From contig NZ_FXTK01000014.1 of assembly GCF_900182695.1 (NCBI RefSeq), forward strand, positions 1-64,000: a stretch of 64,000 bases of DNA, given 5' to 3'. Under the pieces are notes generated by a model. It searched no databases. It was not told where the DNA came from and was given only the letters and a program-made list of their open reading frames with translations. Shown here piece by piece: positions 1 to 8,322 of this stretch. The position numbers and the translations under genes are program-made. Numbering within the stretch: position 1 is the first letter of the stretch; each line of letters begins with the position of its first letter. The DNA is from Paracoccus laeviglucosivorans (GTDB taxonomy: Bacteria; Pseudomonadota; Alphaproteobacteria; Rhodobacterales; Rhodobacteraceae).

Positions 1-578
1 AAGCCATCAAATCTCCAGAATTTCCACGGTCAGAACCACCAACAAGCGACCCGTCCCGTCCCGTTCAGCGTCTCCGCCGTTCGGTGAAGGGGTATCTAGG
101 CCCTCATGCAAAACGTTGCAAGAAGAAAATTCACGGGAAGCGCTAAAAACTGTCAATTTACCTTCACAGGCCAGCATGTGCTTGGAAAACAAGATGTGGG
201 ATGCCGCCGACTGGCACCTTTCAACGCGTCACGAACGTGAAGAAGCAACGCGCCCTTAGGTCAAACGACGCTCCTTGATTCCCTTTATTCCAAGAATCGT
301 TTGTCGAACCGAAAACGGGATAGGTGGGCATGAAATTCTAGGGCTTCGCCGCCGCGTTCACCGAATAAACGTCCCCCTGCTCCAGACGGTAAAAAATCGC
401 GTTGGCCGACATGCGCATGGCGGATGAGGTCGCAAGGGTGAACAGACAGGCTCGCTTGCCTACAGGATCATCCGCGGCCAAGAATACGGAACGAGCGCAT
501 GCAGACATCAGCACTGATCCTGCGGTCGCTATGGACTGCAGGCTTTTCGCTCCAAGCCATAACCGCAGCGGCAGTTGG
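1..578. other. Intergenic or degraded DNA, no supported gene
   Basis: No open frame here has both a good ribosome binding site and recognisable protein content. On the minus strand near 337-419 a short stretch reads like the tail of a ParE/RelE-type toxin (FYRLEQGDVYSV), but it stops early and has no partner, so I do not call it a gene. This may be leftover DNA from an earlier rearrangement. Confidence 0.4.
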
Positions 579-812
579 TCAGCCGGGGCATCTATTCAGA
601 TGTGCCATCGCCGCGATTGCCATCTCTTTGGAGACTGCGACGGGAACGTGACCGGGCTCTTGATCGATGATCGAGCCAAGCCGTGCCCTGATATGGTAAT
701 GTGAAACTTCCATGTTTCTTGACAGATGCAGCGCAACGATACGCCCAAGCGTCAGCGCGATCATGTCAGGACTGCTTAAATAATCATTACGCTCTTTGGC
801 GAATCGACCCAT
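579..812 (-). CDS. Small hypothetical protein, 77 aa
   Basis: I do not recognise this protein. The ATG at 812 is preceded on the minus strand by GAGGA about eight bases upstream, a plausible ribosome binding site, so I start there rather than at the ATG 18 bases further up. The product begins MGRFAKERNDYL, is mixed charged and hydrophobic, and has no signal peptide or clear membrane helix. It stands alone, with unannotated DNA on both sides. It may be a genuine small protein or a fragment of a larger broken gene. Confidence 0.35.
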   Translation of the reverse strand: MGRFAKERNDYLSSPDMIALTLGRIVALHLSRNMEVSHYHIRARLGSIIDQEPGHVPVAVSKEMAIAAMAHLNRCPG

Positions 813-1164
813 TTCAACTTCCTCGTACAAGCAGGCGCGCCAACATGGGCACCGCGAGAAATATCACACAACAAATCAGCCCGCCTTTAAGTCGATCCGG
901 TGAGCCTTGGATACAACCTAACCAAGGCATAACCCTATCGCAATCTATACTTTTCTCTTATACAGTTATCAATAAAAACAATTGGTTAAGTATAATCCGG
1001 AATTGCAGCGTTGTCTGAGCCGTATCGGATGTCGACCAAGCAAATCCGCCTCAGACAAAGACGCTTGCTGGACGAACTGTGAGAAATCGCGACAACGTAG
1101 CACCTCTTGCGAGCGAAGCGATCTGTCGCGATGCTTGGCGCAGCATGTTCAACAGGCATCGCAG
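813..1164. other. AT-rich intergenic region
   Basis: No gene is supported. The part from about 925 to 1000 is clearly more AT-rich than its surroundings, with runs such as ATCAATAAAAACAATTGG, and could carry the promoter of the nucleotidyltransferase gene that follows. Confidence 0.4.
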
Positions 1165-1725
1165 ATGATTACCGGCGCTTTGGTTCTTGCCGCAGGACAG
1201 TCCCGCAGGTTCGGATCGGATGACAAGCTTTTAGCGCCGCTGCGCGGCAAACCTATGGTCAGTGCGACCTTTGATCTGGTCAGACACACTGAGCTCGACG
1301 CCCGGCTCGTCGTCGTGTCGAACCCGCGCGTCGCTACCCTTGCAGAATTCCATGGTCTGAAAGCCGTGCAAATAGCATCCGGTCAGGAACAATCAGCGTC
1401 TCTTCGCGAGGGGCTGGCGATTCTTCGCAAAAAGGGTGTCGAGCGGCTTCTGGTTCTGCTGGGTGACATGCCATTCCTTGCGACCGGGGACATAACCCGA
1501 CTGCTGAGTTGCGACGGATCGCAAGCCAGCTGCGCGCAGTTGAATGGGCAACCAATGCCGCCAGCCGTTTTTCCGGCGAGTTGGTTCGATAGGCTGGAGA
1601 GAACCAGCGGTGATCGCGGGGCATCGGCTATGCTTCGGGACATCCCAACAGAACTTCGATTGCCCTTAGCGCCCGAGCGCCTGCGTGACATCGACTTGCG
1701 ATCGGACCTGAGCAGTCTGAGCTAA
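1165..1725 (+). CDS. MobA/MocA-like nucleotidyltransferase
   Basis: This 186-residue protein belongs to the NTP-transferase family that contains MobA and MocA (CTP or GTP:molybdenum cofactor nucleotidyltransferases). The N-terminus shows the nucleotide-binding signature LAAGQSRRFGSDDKL, with glycine, arginine and lysine in the usual places, and LLVLLGDMPF supplies the metal-binding aspartate at about residue 100. Later GQPMPPAVFP matches the substrate-binding part of MocA-type enzymes. The frame is open upstream to 982, but the conserved fold begins at MITGALVLAAG, so I start at 1165. Length is normal for the family. No molybdoenzyme or xdhC-like gene is nearby, so the cofactor-modifying role is inferred from family only. 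Confidence 0.75.
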   Translation: MITGALVLAAGQSRRFGSDDKLLAPLRGKPMVSATFDLVRHTELDARLVVVSNPRVATLAEFHGLKAVQIASGQEQSASLREGLAILRKKGVERLLVLLGDMPFLATGDITRLLSCDGSQASCAQLNGQPMPPAVFPASWFDRLERTSGDRGASAMLRDIPTELRLPLAPERLRDIDLRSDLSSLS

Positions 1726-1860
1726 GTGGGGCTTAAATATGCGCCTACCTCATACAATGCATTGATATTTATCAGTTATTTAAGGAAAAGCGTTGCCCGA
1801 ATGGCACCGATGGGGTCAATCCGTCGGCGGCTACCCCAATCGCCACACCCGACCACCTTG

Positions 1861-1886
1861 ATGAAATTGCCAATTGGCAATTTCAT
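1861..1886. repeat. 26-bp perfect palindrome at 3' end of parB, candidate parS
   Basis: Positions 1861-1886 form a perfect 26-bp palindrome with core ATTGCCAATTGGCAAT. It overlaps the parB stop codon (1883-1885). The same 16-bp core recurs at 5688-5703, just past the rep stop, so the two copies bracket the replication/partition module. ParB proteins bind palindromes of this length near their own genes, so a parS centromere is the leading reading. A terminator role is possible but there is no strong T-run. Confidence 0.6.
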
Positions 1887-2854
1887 TCGCGTGCGATCTC
1901 GCTATTCACAAACTCATCGAAAGCTTTGCGAAGATCGGCCTCGGCAATGTCGCAACGAAACTCCAACCGGAATTTCTGTCCGCGACGATGCATCGTAATT
2001 TGGGCCCTGCTGCTGTCGCCGAACTGACGCTGTTCGGGCGCAGTTTTCGCGCCATATGCCGCAGTGTGCAGATGGCTCAGCACCTTGGGCACAGGCATAA
2101 AGGCCCCCTGCCCTTTGCGCGCAGATGCCTGATGCTCCGCGATGATCCGGGCTTCCGCCAAGACGCTATCTGAAGCGTCCTGCAACAACGGCCGCAAGCT
2201 TCGCGCATGCAGTTCTTTCAGATCCGTAATCTGGGGCCATGCCTGCACGATCTCATCAGGCAACCGCGCCAGATAAAGATAGCGCGACAGCCAAGCCTCA
2301 GAAACCTCGAGGCGCGCGGCCATCGCCTTTTGCTTGCCACCATAATAAAGCTGCAGAGCCTGAAGATAGTCGCGCGCGCGTTCGTAATCCGAAAGATCTG
2401 CCCTGTCGCGGTTCTCGATGTCGGCAAGGCGAAATGCTTCTTCGTCGCTAAGGTCGCGCACCTCGATCAGGTAGCGGAACTGGGGATAATTATTCGCCCT
2501 TAGCCACGACACCGCAAAATGCCGCCGGGCACCGCAGATCACTTCGTATTCAGCGCCATCTGTGCCTGAAATTCGGCGGACGATAGCGGGAAACTCCTGC
2601 TGTCCCTGCGCGCGAATGCTGTCGATCAGGTCGCGGCAGTTTTCTTCGTTCAGAAGTTCGTATGCCCGATTGTGGCGATCCCACATGGTGCAGCGATCGG
2701 GGTCGACCCAGCGCAGCAGCTTTTCTTCGCGCTCGCCACTTTCGGCAAGAGCGTTCGAGCGTTTCAGGAAACGCGTGCCCGCTTTTTCTGCTGCAGAAGC
2801 CTCCGGGATGTCCTTTAAAACGTCGTCAAAAATCGCATTGTGACGCTTGCTCAC
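1883..2854 (-). CDS. parB: ParB-family partition protein
   Basis: This 323-residue protein is the centromere-binding partner of the ParA encoded just upstream and should act in plasmid segregation. The ParB/Srx-type N-terminal domain is visible as VICGARRHFAVSWL (the GxRR box that binds CTP in this family) and ADIENRDRADLSDYERAR. A helix-turn-helix follows at about 165-215 (KAMAARLEVSEAWLSRYL). The gene starts with GTG at 2854, which overlaps the parA stop as GTGA, and AAGGAGG lies a few bases upstream, so translation is probably coupled. The likely binding site is the palindrome at its own 3' end and its second copy after rep. Confidence 0.92.
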   Translation of the reverse strand: MSKRHNAIFDDVLKDIPEASAAEKAGTRFLKRSNALAESGEREEKLLRWVDPDRCTMWDRHNRAYELLNEENCRDLIDSIRAQGQQEFPAIVRRISGTDGAEYEVICGARRHFAVSWLRANNYPQFRYLIEVRDLSDEEAFRLADIENRDRADLSDYERARDYLQALQLYYGGKQKAMAARLEVSEAWLSRYLYLARLPDEIVQAWPQITDLKELHARSLRPLLQDASDSVLAEARIIAEHQASARKGQGAFMPVPKVLSHLHTAAYGAKTAPEQRQFGDSSRAQITMHRRGQKFRLEFRCDIAEADLRKAFDEFVNSEIARE

Positions 2855-4050
2855 AGCAGACCCTCCTTGCGCAGGCTTTGATGTTGGCTGGGCCAGGTCT
2901 TGCGGACCAACAGCTCGACTTCACGGCCTACGGCATCCAGATAGGCCCTACAGCGTTTATGTGTCTCAGTCCGGCTCGCCTGCCCGGTCAGTTCGTAAAC
3001 CGTCATCAGGTTTGCCGTGGCGTTATCGATTTCAGCGGAATCCTTCAGCACTGCGCTGAGCATGTCCTGCGGAAAGACGGCGTCCATCATGCGCTTGATA
3101 GCCTGATGCGCCGATTTCTGGTCGTTCATCTTGCTGGTCAGGATGCGAATGAAGCTGAATTCACGCTGACCGCCGTGACGCGCCAGCTCAGCCAATGTCG
3201 CTTCCATCATCTTGAGGAAATGCGCCGTTGACGCAAAATCGATATTGTTGGGTGGCGCGGGGATCAGCAGCGCATTGGCGGCACGCAGAACCGATAGCGA
3301 CAACATTCCCAATGCAGGGGGCGGGTCCAGAAGCACGATGTCGAACTGATCCGCGATCGAGGCAACCCCCTCGCGCAATCTGTCCAGAATGAAGGCGGGG
3401 TCACGCGCCATCCGTGCGGCAAATTCATATTCCGCGTCATAAAGTCCAAGATTTGCGGGAATGAGCGCGATGCCCGGCCAATAAGTCGCGCGGAGTGCGT
3501 AATGCAGCGACTTGGGTCCGCCATGCTGCAGGAAGGGATAAAGTGTGTCCTCCTCCTCATCGATATCCACATCAGGGTTCAATCCAAAGATCGCTGTGGT
3601 AGATGCCTGCGAGTCACAATCGATCACGCAGACCCTATAGCCCTTCAGCGCGAAATATTGCGCCAGATGCACCACTACAGTCGATTTCCCAACGCCACCC
3701 TTGAAGTTCTGAACAGCCATGACAAGCGGCGGGTCATCGGCCTTTCGATGCGGCAGCGTGCCGAACACTTCGCGCATCTTGTTGATTTCAGCCAATGAAT
3801 ACCCATTGCGGCGCCCTGTGGTTTCGTCTTTTTCGGGCTCGGGCAAACGTCCATCGGCCTCGGCATCGCGAATGGCTTTTTCTGAGCGCCCAACCATTTC
3901 CGAAGCTGTGCGCACGTTATAGATTAGCTCAAGGCGCTTTTGCGTTCCGGGTGAGAATACGCGTTCCCTCAGCCGTTCGATCACGGTGGTTGCTCGACGG
4001 CTGAGAACGCCAAGTTCGTCTAACGTCACTGGGGGAAGCACTTGGGACAT
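2851..4050 (-). CDS. parA: ParA-family partition ATPase with N-terminal HTH
   Basis: This 399-residue ATPase is a long (type Ia-like) ParA. Residues about 45-100 form a MerR-like DNA-binding segment (ASEMVGRSEKAIRDAEADGR), used in this family to autoregulate the par operon. The deviant Walker A motif NFKGGVGKSTVVVHLAQ follows at about 115, then VCVIDCDSQAS and FDIVLLDPPPALG, the Walker B region. It is transcribed away from rep, with about 600 bp of origin-like DNA between them, and overlaps parB by four bases. The arrangement parAB divergent from a Rep_3 initiator is common on Rhodobacterales plasmids. Confidence 0.93.
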   Translation of the reverse strand: MSQVLPPVTLDELGVLSRRATTVIERLRERVFSPGTQKRLELIYNVRTASEMVGRSEKAIRDAEADGRLPEPEKDETTGRRNGYSLAEINKMREVFGTLPHRKADDPPLVMAVQNFKGGVGKSTVVVHLAQYFALKGYRVCVIDCDSQASTTAIFGLNPDVDIDEEEDTLYPFLQHGGPKSLHYALRATYWPGIALIPANLGLYDAEYEFAARMARDPAFILDRLREGVASIADQFDIVLLDPPPALGMLSLSVLRAANALLIPAPPNNIDFASTAHFLKMMEATLAELARHGGQREFSFIRILTSKMNDQKSAHQAIKRMMDAVFPQDMLSAVLKDSAEIDNATANLMTVYELTGQASRTETHKRCRAYLDAVGREVELLVRKTWPSQHQSLRKEGLL

Positions 4051-4657
4051 ATCAGCCTGATTTCCGCTTGTTTGGTGCAGTATGTCGGAACCCAGGCAAG
4101 GGGTAAAGTTCGCATTTTCTGTTCAGACGCTTGAAAAGCCGATAGTAGGGACGAGAGACCCGAATGATGCGTATTTTGCCCGAGTTGGGCGAAAAGACCG
4201 TGAGGGACCCTCTGCAGTCATCCCAATTTGTAAGGCAAAGGTCGCCTATCTCCGCAACGCGCTATTTATGTGGATAAAAAATCAGACAACCTAAGTGTTC
4301 AAATTCATCAGATTCGTGATTCATTGGAGCTAACTCCTTGCAAAATAATCCATATGTCCCAACATCTGATACGTATTGGGATCGGAGCAATTACATCTCG
4401 GGTCGTCTACAGATACGAATCGGGATGTGTTCGCTTACATATCGGATAGCAGGTAACTCTTACTTAAAGGGTGCGGGCCATCGATCATCTCAAGGTGCCG
4501 ATTTTTCCTCATAAAACCAATCTTATGCGATTCGCCGTCGAAAGGTCGCGCCGCATCATTACTTACATTTTGGGTGCGCGCTCCGCTGAGTGATGATCGG
4601 CGCTTGAAAAACTACGCACGAAGAAATACAAAAGTAATGGTTCAGAGGTAGGGGCAG
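4051..4657. other. Probable replication origin and divergent promoter region
   Basis: This 607-bp stretch between divergent parA and rep holds no convincing gene. It is more AT-rich than its flanks, especially 4270-4380. Two direct repeats fit an iteron pair: GATACGTATTGGGAT at 4368-4382 and GATACGAATCGGGAT at 4412-4426, differing at two positions and spaced 44 bp apart, about four helical turns. A partial third copy (ATATCGGAT) lies near 4439-4447. Rep_3 initiators act on such repeats, so I read this as the origin, with parA and rep promoters flanking it. Confidence 0.55.
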
Positions 4658-5686
4658 ATGGCAGAGGCCAAGATTCGCACCATTGCAGCACGTCCAAATG
4701 CCGAGAGTCTTATCAAACCCGGCGAACTTGTCGACCTGATCGAGGTTACGCCGCTGAGCCTCAATGACCGTCGAATTTATAACCAACTCCTCGAGAATGC
4801 TTGGGAGGCGATAGACAAGCCAGTGACGCATGTCATAGCGAAGTCTACCTTGCGGGGCAGTCACAATTCCAATGACCGCGTTGGCGAAAGCCTGGAAAGG
4901 TTGATGTCCGCCATCGTCAAGGTGGCGGTGATTTGGGACGGAGAGCCCGCGATCGAGCGGGTCCAGCTTTTGGGTGGAAACCTTGAAAGCGGCCGGGCTG
5001 ACGGTCTGTTGGAGTATGAAATACCCGCGCGGCTGCGAAAAATCATACGCAATAGCCAAGTCTTCGCTAGGCTCCAGCGCGAAGTCATGTTTGCGCTTTC
5101 GTCGAAATACGCACTCACCCTGTATGAGATGGTTCAGAAACGCGGCAATCTGAAATGGAAAGCATCGGAGAAGTTTTCGCTGGATGCCTTGCGAGGCATC
5201 ATGGGTGTCCCGAAAGGGAAGCTTACGAACTGGTCAAATCTCAAGCTGCGCGCGATCGATCCTGCGGTTGCCGAAGTCAATGCCCTGTCGGATTTCATGG
5301 TCGAGATTGCAGCGATCAAGACGGGCAGGGCGGTGACGCATGTTGAACTTCGTTGGTGGCGCAAGGACGGCGACGCCTCGGGTGCTGCAGATCGCGCGCT
5401 TCAATTTTCAAAAGTTGGCCGCCGAGTGCGCGCTGAAGGTAAGGCGGAAAATATCGTGCCGGAGCCTGCGCCCGAACTCCGCCCCCGGCCCGCTTGGTTG
5501 AACTCGCGCGGCGTTCCATTGCAAACATCGACCTATGAAACCGCGCGGTTGCGCCATCCCGGCTTTGATATTTATTTCGTGGAGGGTGAGTGGAGAAGTT
5601 GGTCCGCCGCCAAGGAGCCGGCAAAAGATCCCGACAAAGCATTCCTGGCCTTTTTCCGTAGCTACGCCGAGAAGAACCCAATCTGA
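4658..5686 (+). CDS. Replication initiator protein, Rep_3 family
   Basis: This 342-residue protein is a plasmid replication initiator of the Rep_3 (RepB/Pi-like) superfamily, which binds iterons at the origin through two winged-helix domains. Diagnostic parts are an N-terminal section with TPLSLNDRRIYNQLLENAW (about 30-50), SSKYALTLYEMVQKRGN (about 148-165), strongly conserved in this family, and FSLDALRGIMGVPKGKLTNWSNLKLRAIDPA, the second winged-helix entry. A proline-rich linker at about 265-280 leads to a C-terminal tail (DIYFVEGEWRSW) seen in alphaproteobacterial versions. Its start is preceded by AGGGGCAG. It marks this window as extrachromosomal DNA. Confidence 0.9.
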   Translation: MAEAKIRTIAARPNAESLIKPGELVDLIEVTPLSLNDRRIYNQLLENAWEAIDKPVTHVIAKSTLRGSHNSNDRVGESLERLMSAIVKVAVIWDGEPAIERVQLLGGNLESGRADGLLEYEIPARLRKIIRNSQVFARLQREVMFALSSKYALTLYEMVQKRGNLKWKASEKFSLDALRGIMGVPKGKLTNWSNLKLRAIDPAVAEVNALSDFMVEIAAIKTGRAVTHVELRWWRKDGDASGAADRALQFSKVGRRVRAEGKAENIVPEPAPELRPRPAWLNSRGVPLQTSTYETARLRHPGFDIYFVEGEWRSWSAAKEPAKDPDKAFLAFFRSYAEKNPI

Positions 5687-5687
5687 A

Positions 5688-5703
5688 ATTGCCAATTGGC
5701 AAT
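5688..5703. repeat. 16-bp palindrome after rep, second candidate parS
   Basis: The sequence ATTGCCAATTGGCAAT is a perfect palindrome beginning two bases after the rep stop codon. It is identical to the core of the 26-bp palindrome at 1861-1886, but the outer bases have diverged on one side. Confidence 0.55.
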
Positions 5704-5910
5704 CTTTGATGCGAAGACGATTTTACTTGGGTTGACCGCATAAAGCAGAAATAATGCGGATTGTGCGCGACGGCCGCAGATAAGTCAGGCACATGATAAT
5801 GGGTGCTTGACCGGGCCATTTTTGACACCAACCCGTCCGAATGCGGCGTGTTGACCCGATTTCGCCCAACTGCCACTCTGCATGGATGTGTCGCATGGGG
5901 GGAATGGGGC

Positions 5911-6813
5911 GTGAACAATCCTAAACGGGTTGCGGTGATCGGGCTCGGCTCAATGGGGGCAGGGGTGGCAGCTTCGCTGCTCCGCGCAGGTTTCGAGGTG
6001 GCCGGCTACGACCCAAGACCCGAGGCGGCGGACATGCTGGCGAAGGCGGGTGGCATCGCGGCTGAAAGCCCCGCGATTGCTGCAGCGGGCGCTACGGCGG
6101 TTTTTTGCGTTGTGCTGAATGGGCAGCAAACGGAAGAAATCCTGTTCGGGGCCGACGGATGCGCCGATGCGATGCCGAAAAGCGCGGTTTTCATCTCCAT
6201 GGCGACGCTCGCGCCGGATGTGGCAAGGCAACTTGCCCAGCGACTGATGGCAGTCGGGCCGGGCTATATTGATGCGCCGATCAGCGGCGGTGCGGCGCGC
6301 GCGGCCGAAGGCCGATTGTCGGTCATGGCATCTGGCGCGTCAGAGCTCTTTGATCTGGTCAGCGATGCGATGTCGGCTGTTTCTGAAAACGTGTTCCGCT
6401 TGGGCGATCAGGCTGGGCAGGGATCCAGTTTCAAGGCTGTAAACCAGCTTCTTGCGGGCGTGCATATTGCCGTGGCCAGCGAGGCGATGGCGTTTGCCGC
6501 AGCGCAGGGGCTTGATCTTGAGGAGGTGTATCGCGTGATCACAGCCTCGGCGGGTAATTCCTGGATGTTTGCTGACCGGATGCGGCATGTCCTGGACAAT
6601 GATTATCGTCCCCGATCCAGCACGGATATTTTTGTCAAAGACCTTGGGATCGTGCTGGAGGCGGCAAAGGCTCAGCGATTGGCACTGCCCATTTCGGCCG
6701 CAGCGATGCAGATGTTCTTGATGACATCTGCCGCCGGGATGGGCGGTGATGACGATAGTTCGGTCGCCCGCATGTATGCAAGGCTGCACCGGGTATCTGA
6801 CATCATCGTCTGA
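5911..6813 (+). CDS. L-threonate dehydrogenase-like / 3-hydroxyisobutyrate dehydrogenase family
   Basis: This NAD-dependent beta-hydroxyacid dehydrogenase has about 300 residues. The Rossmann motif RVAVIGLGSMGAGVAASLL lies at the N-terminus, the substrate motif DAPISGGAARAAEG at about 115-130, and the catalytic lysine region SSFKAVNQLLAGVHIAVASEAMA at about 170-195. The closest named group is LtnD, L-threonate dehydrogenase. The frame is open from 5803, but the Rossmann strand begins right after a GTG at 5911 that follows GGAATGGGG, so I start there. The usual partners of ltnD (a four-carbon acid sugar kinase and an aldolase) are absent, so the exact substrate is uncertain. Confidence 0.8.
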   Translation: MNNPKRVAVIGLGSMGAGVAASLLRAGFEVAGYDPRPEAADMLAKAGGIAAESPAIAAAGATAVFCVVLNGQQTEEILFGADGCADAMPKSAVFISMATLAPDVARQLAQRLMAVGPGYIDAPISGGAARAAEGRLSVMASGASELFDLVSDAMSAVSENVFRLGDQAGQGSSFKAVNQLLAGVHIAVASEAMAFAAAQGLDLEEVYRVITASAGNSWMFADRMRHVLDNDYRPRSSTDIFVKDLGIVLEAAKAQRLALPISAAAMQMFLMTSAAGMGGDDDSSVARMYARLHRVSDIIV

Positions 6814-6814
6814 A

Positions 6815-6834
6815 GTTGCCCTACAATTGGCAAC
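6815..6834. repeat. Short inverted repeat between convergent genes
   Basis: GTTGCC (6815-6820) and GGCAAC (6829-6834) are separated by eight bases and lie between the stop of the threonate dehydrogenase-like gene and the coding end of the phosphatase gene. The half sites resemble those of the candidate parS palindromes but with wider spacing. It may simply be a weak shared terminator. Confidence 0.3.
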
Positions 6835-7636
6835 CGTCCAGCATGGCAACGACAGCTTGCCATGTCGCAAAGTTGCGGGCGGAGATCAGTCGATCATGGG
6901 GCTGCACATTGGGCCATTGATCCCCTTTTGCGGTTGCTGAATAGCCACCCAGTTCGCAAAGCATCAACTGACCCGTGTGATGATCCCAAGGCTTCAATGC
7001 GGTAGATATGCCGAAATCAGCCTGACCTTCGGCAAGCATTCGGTATTCATAGGCCGAGCATTGCACGGTGACCACACGCGGCAGTTCGCCAAATGCACGC
7101 ATCATTTCCACACGGATCGCCTTGTCGAAAAGTGACAACGGGATCATGCCGGTGATCACGCTGGTGTCTTGCTTTAGCATGGGAAGCTGCGTGGGTGCCG
7201 AACCTTGGCGCAGCTTGTGAACGCCGCCTTGACGCAGCACCAGCAGAGTTTCCTGCGTGACGGGGTAATGGATCAGTCCGCCGATTGCGCGGCCACGCGC
7301 CAGCACTGAAATCATGATCCCGAAAACCGGCAATCCGTGGGCAAAGGGCCATGTGCCATCCACCGGATCAATAACGAACAGAATATCGTCCGCCGCATAG
7401 TCGAAATCTGATGTTACGCTTTCTTCACCGATAACGCCGCAACCCGGAAACAGCTTCTGCAGACCGTCGTTAAGTGCTGCTTCGGCCTCAATATCGGCAA
7501 CTGTGACCAGATCATCCACAGCGGACTTAGCCCGGACTTCGCCCGCAAGAAGGCCACCGAACCTGGGCATCACGATGCGTTGTCCCACCTCATGCATCAA
7601 TGATGCAATTGCAAGTAGATCGGTAATATTCATCAC
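6821..7636 (-). CDS. Inositol monophosphatase family protein
   Basis: This 271-residue protein carries all three motifs of the Mg-dependent IMPase/FIG phosphatase family: GEES (metal ligands, about residue 70), DPVDGT (about 90) and the C-terminal PWDHHTG (about 215), which replaces the more usual WD..AG. Such enzymes dephosphorylate inositol phosphates, PAP, fructose-1,6-bisphosphate or histidinol phosphate, and the sequence alone does not decide which. The product is cytoplasmic with no signal peptide. It is convergent with the threonate dehydrogenase-like gene and seems to form its own unit. The HH pair in the last motif may reflect an unusual substrate. Confidence 0.85.
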   Translation of the reverse strand: MMNITDLLAIASLMHEVGQRIVMPRFGGLLAGEVRAKSAVDDLVTVADIEAEAALNDGLQKLFPGCGVIGEESVTSDFDYAADDILFVIDPVDGTWPFAHGLPVFGIMISVLARGRAIGGLIHYPVTQETLLVLRQGGVHKLRQGSAPTQLPMLKQDTSVITGMIPLSLFDKAIRVEMMRAFGELPRVVTVQCSAYEYRMLAEGQADFGISTALKPWDHHTGQLMLCELGGYSATAKGDQWPNVQPHDRLISARNFATWQAVVAMLDGCQL

Positions 7637-7796
7637 ATCGCCCTAGCTTATCCATTCCGGCGACGGGGCCAGATTTCCCGGGCATGCTTCGCATCTGAAT
7701 GTGTCGTCAGCAAGGCAGGTGTGGCGGGCGGGAATTACAGCTGCCGGTCACAATCTGGATGCAGTGACGGGCGCGGTGCGAACTGAGATCCGCGCA

Positions 7797-7825
7797 GATC
7801 GGTCGCTTTGGCTAAGCGACCGATC
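7797..7825. terminator. 12-bp stem-loop downstream of the H-NS-like gene
   Basis: GATCGGTCGCTT (7797-7808) pairs perfectly with AAGCGACCGATC (7814-7825) around a five-base loop. It lies just past the stop of the leftward H-NS-like gene. The T-run (GAATTTTT) is on the right, so as an intrinsic terminator it works best against rightward transcription. For the H-NS-like transcript it would be a plain stabilising stem. Confidence 0.6.
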
Positions 7826-7849
7826 GAATTTTTCATGGCTGGTCAGCGG

Positions 7850-8161
7850 TCAGATCGCAAGATCGTCCAGAGATTTGCCGCTATCAAGCGCTTCTTGTAT
7901 CCACAGCGGCTTACGTCCGCGGCCGGTCCATGTTTGTTCCGGGTTCTCTGGATGCGCATATTTCGGTGCAACGCCCGATTTTTTCAGGCTATCGCCATCC
8001 ATCAGGTCTTTCAGGTTGAAACCATGTTCCTGGGCGGTCGCTTTCAGCGCCTCAAGGGCCTTCTGCTTCTGCCGTGCCTCAAAGCTATCGACCGCGCGAT
8101 CTACCTGAGTTTTCAGCGACTTCAGTTCTTTCAAGCTCAACGTGTCAAGATCGACGTTCAT
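7850..8161 (-). CDS. H-NS/HvrA-family nucleoid protein
   Basis: This 103-residue protein belongs to the H-NS family of small histone-like DNA-binding proteins, including the HvrA/Spb regulators of Rhodobacteraceae. It has an N-terminal coiled-coil dimerisation region (about residues 8-50, rich in leucine, lysine and glutamine) and the C-terminal DNA-binding motif TWTGRGRKPLW at about 78-88, the hook that enters AT-rich minor grooves. These proteins silence AT-rich, horizontally acquired DNA, and plasmid copies often reduce the cost of carriage. AT-rich DNA lies upstream, which is typical of autoregulated hns-like genes. It is transcribed alone. Confidence 0.88.
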   Translation of the reverse strand: MNVDLDTLSLKELKSLKTQVDRAVDSFEARQKQKALEALKATAQEHGFNLKDLMDGDSLKKSGVAPKYAHPENPEQTWTGRGRKPLWIQEALDSGKSLDDLAI

Positions 8162-8270
8162 AAGGTATTCCTTTGTGGCGGTGGCTATTCACGCTCTCAG
8201 TTAAAAAATATTAGCTGCACTTGCAACGCTGATTTAAGCATGATCGGGTAGCGATTGCCGTGGCCAGTAG

Positions 8271-8322
8271 CCGTCATCTTGCTAAATGCCGACCTTACCC
8301 TCGCCATTTAGCAAGATGACGG
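8271..8322. repeat. Perfect 18-bp inverted repeat, long stem-loop
   Basis: CCGTCATCTTGCTAAATG at 8271-8288 is followed after 16 bases by its exact reverse complement at 8305-8322. It sits in the 439-bp region between the leftward H-NS-like gene and the rightward HWE kinase gene, with no coding sequence and no T-run next to it. It could be an operator, an RNA structure or a small inverted-repeat element. Confidence 0.7.

Noticed and set aside
337..419. Minus-strand stretch resembling the C-terminal part of a ParE/RelE toxin
   Set aside because: Only a short similarity, ends early, no antitoxin gene next to it, and no ribosome binding site.
4082..4294. Rightward 70-codon frame in the origin region
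   Set aside because: No ribosome binding site or known content, and it lies in probable origin and promoter DNA.
6815..6834. Third copy of the parS-like palindrome
   Set aside because: Half sites match but spacing differs by four bases and part of it is coding sequence of the phosphatase gene, so a chance match is more likely.
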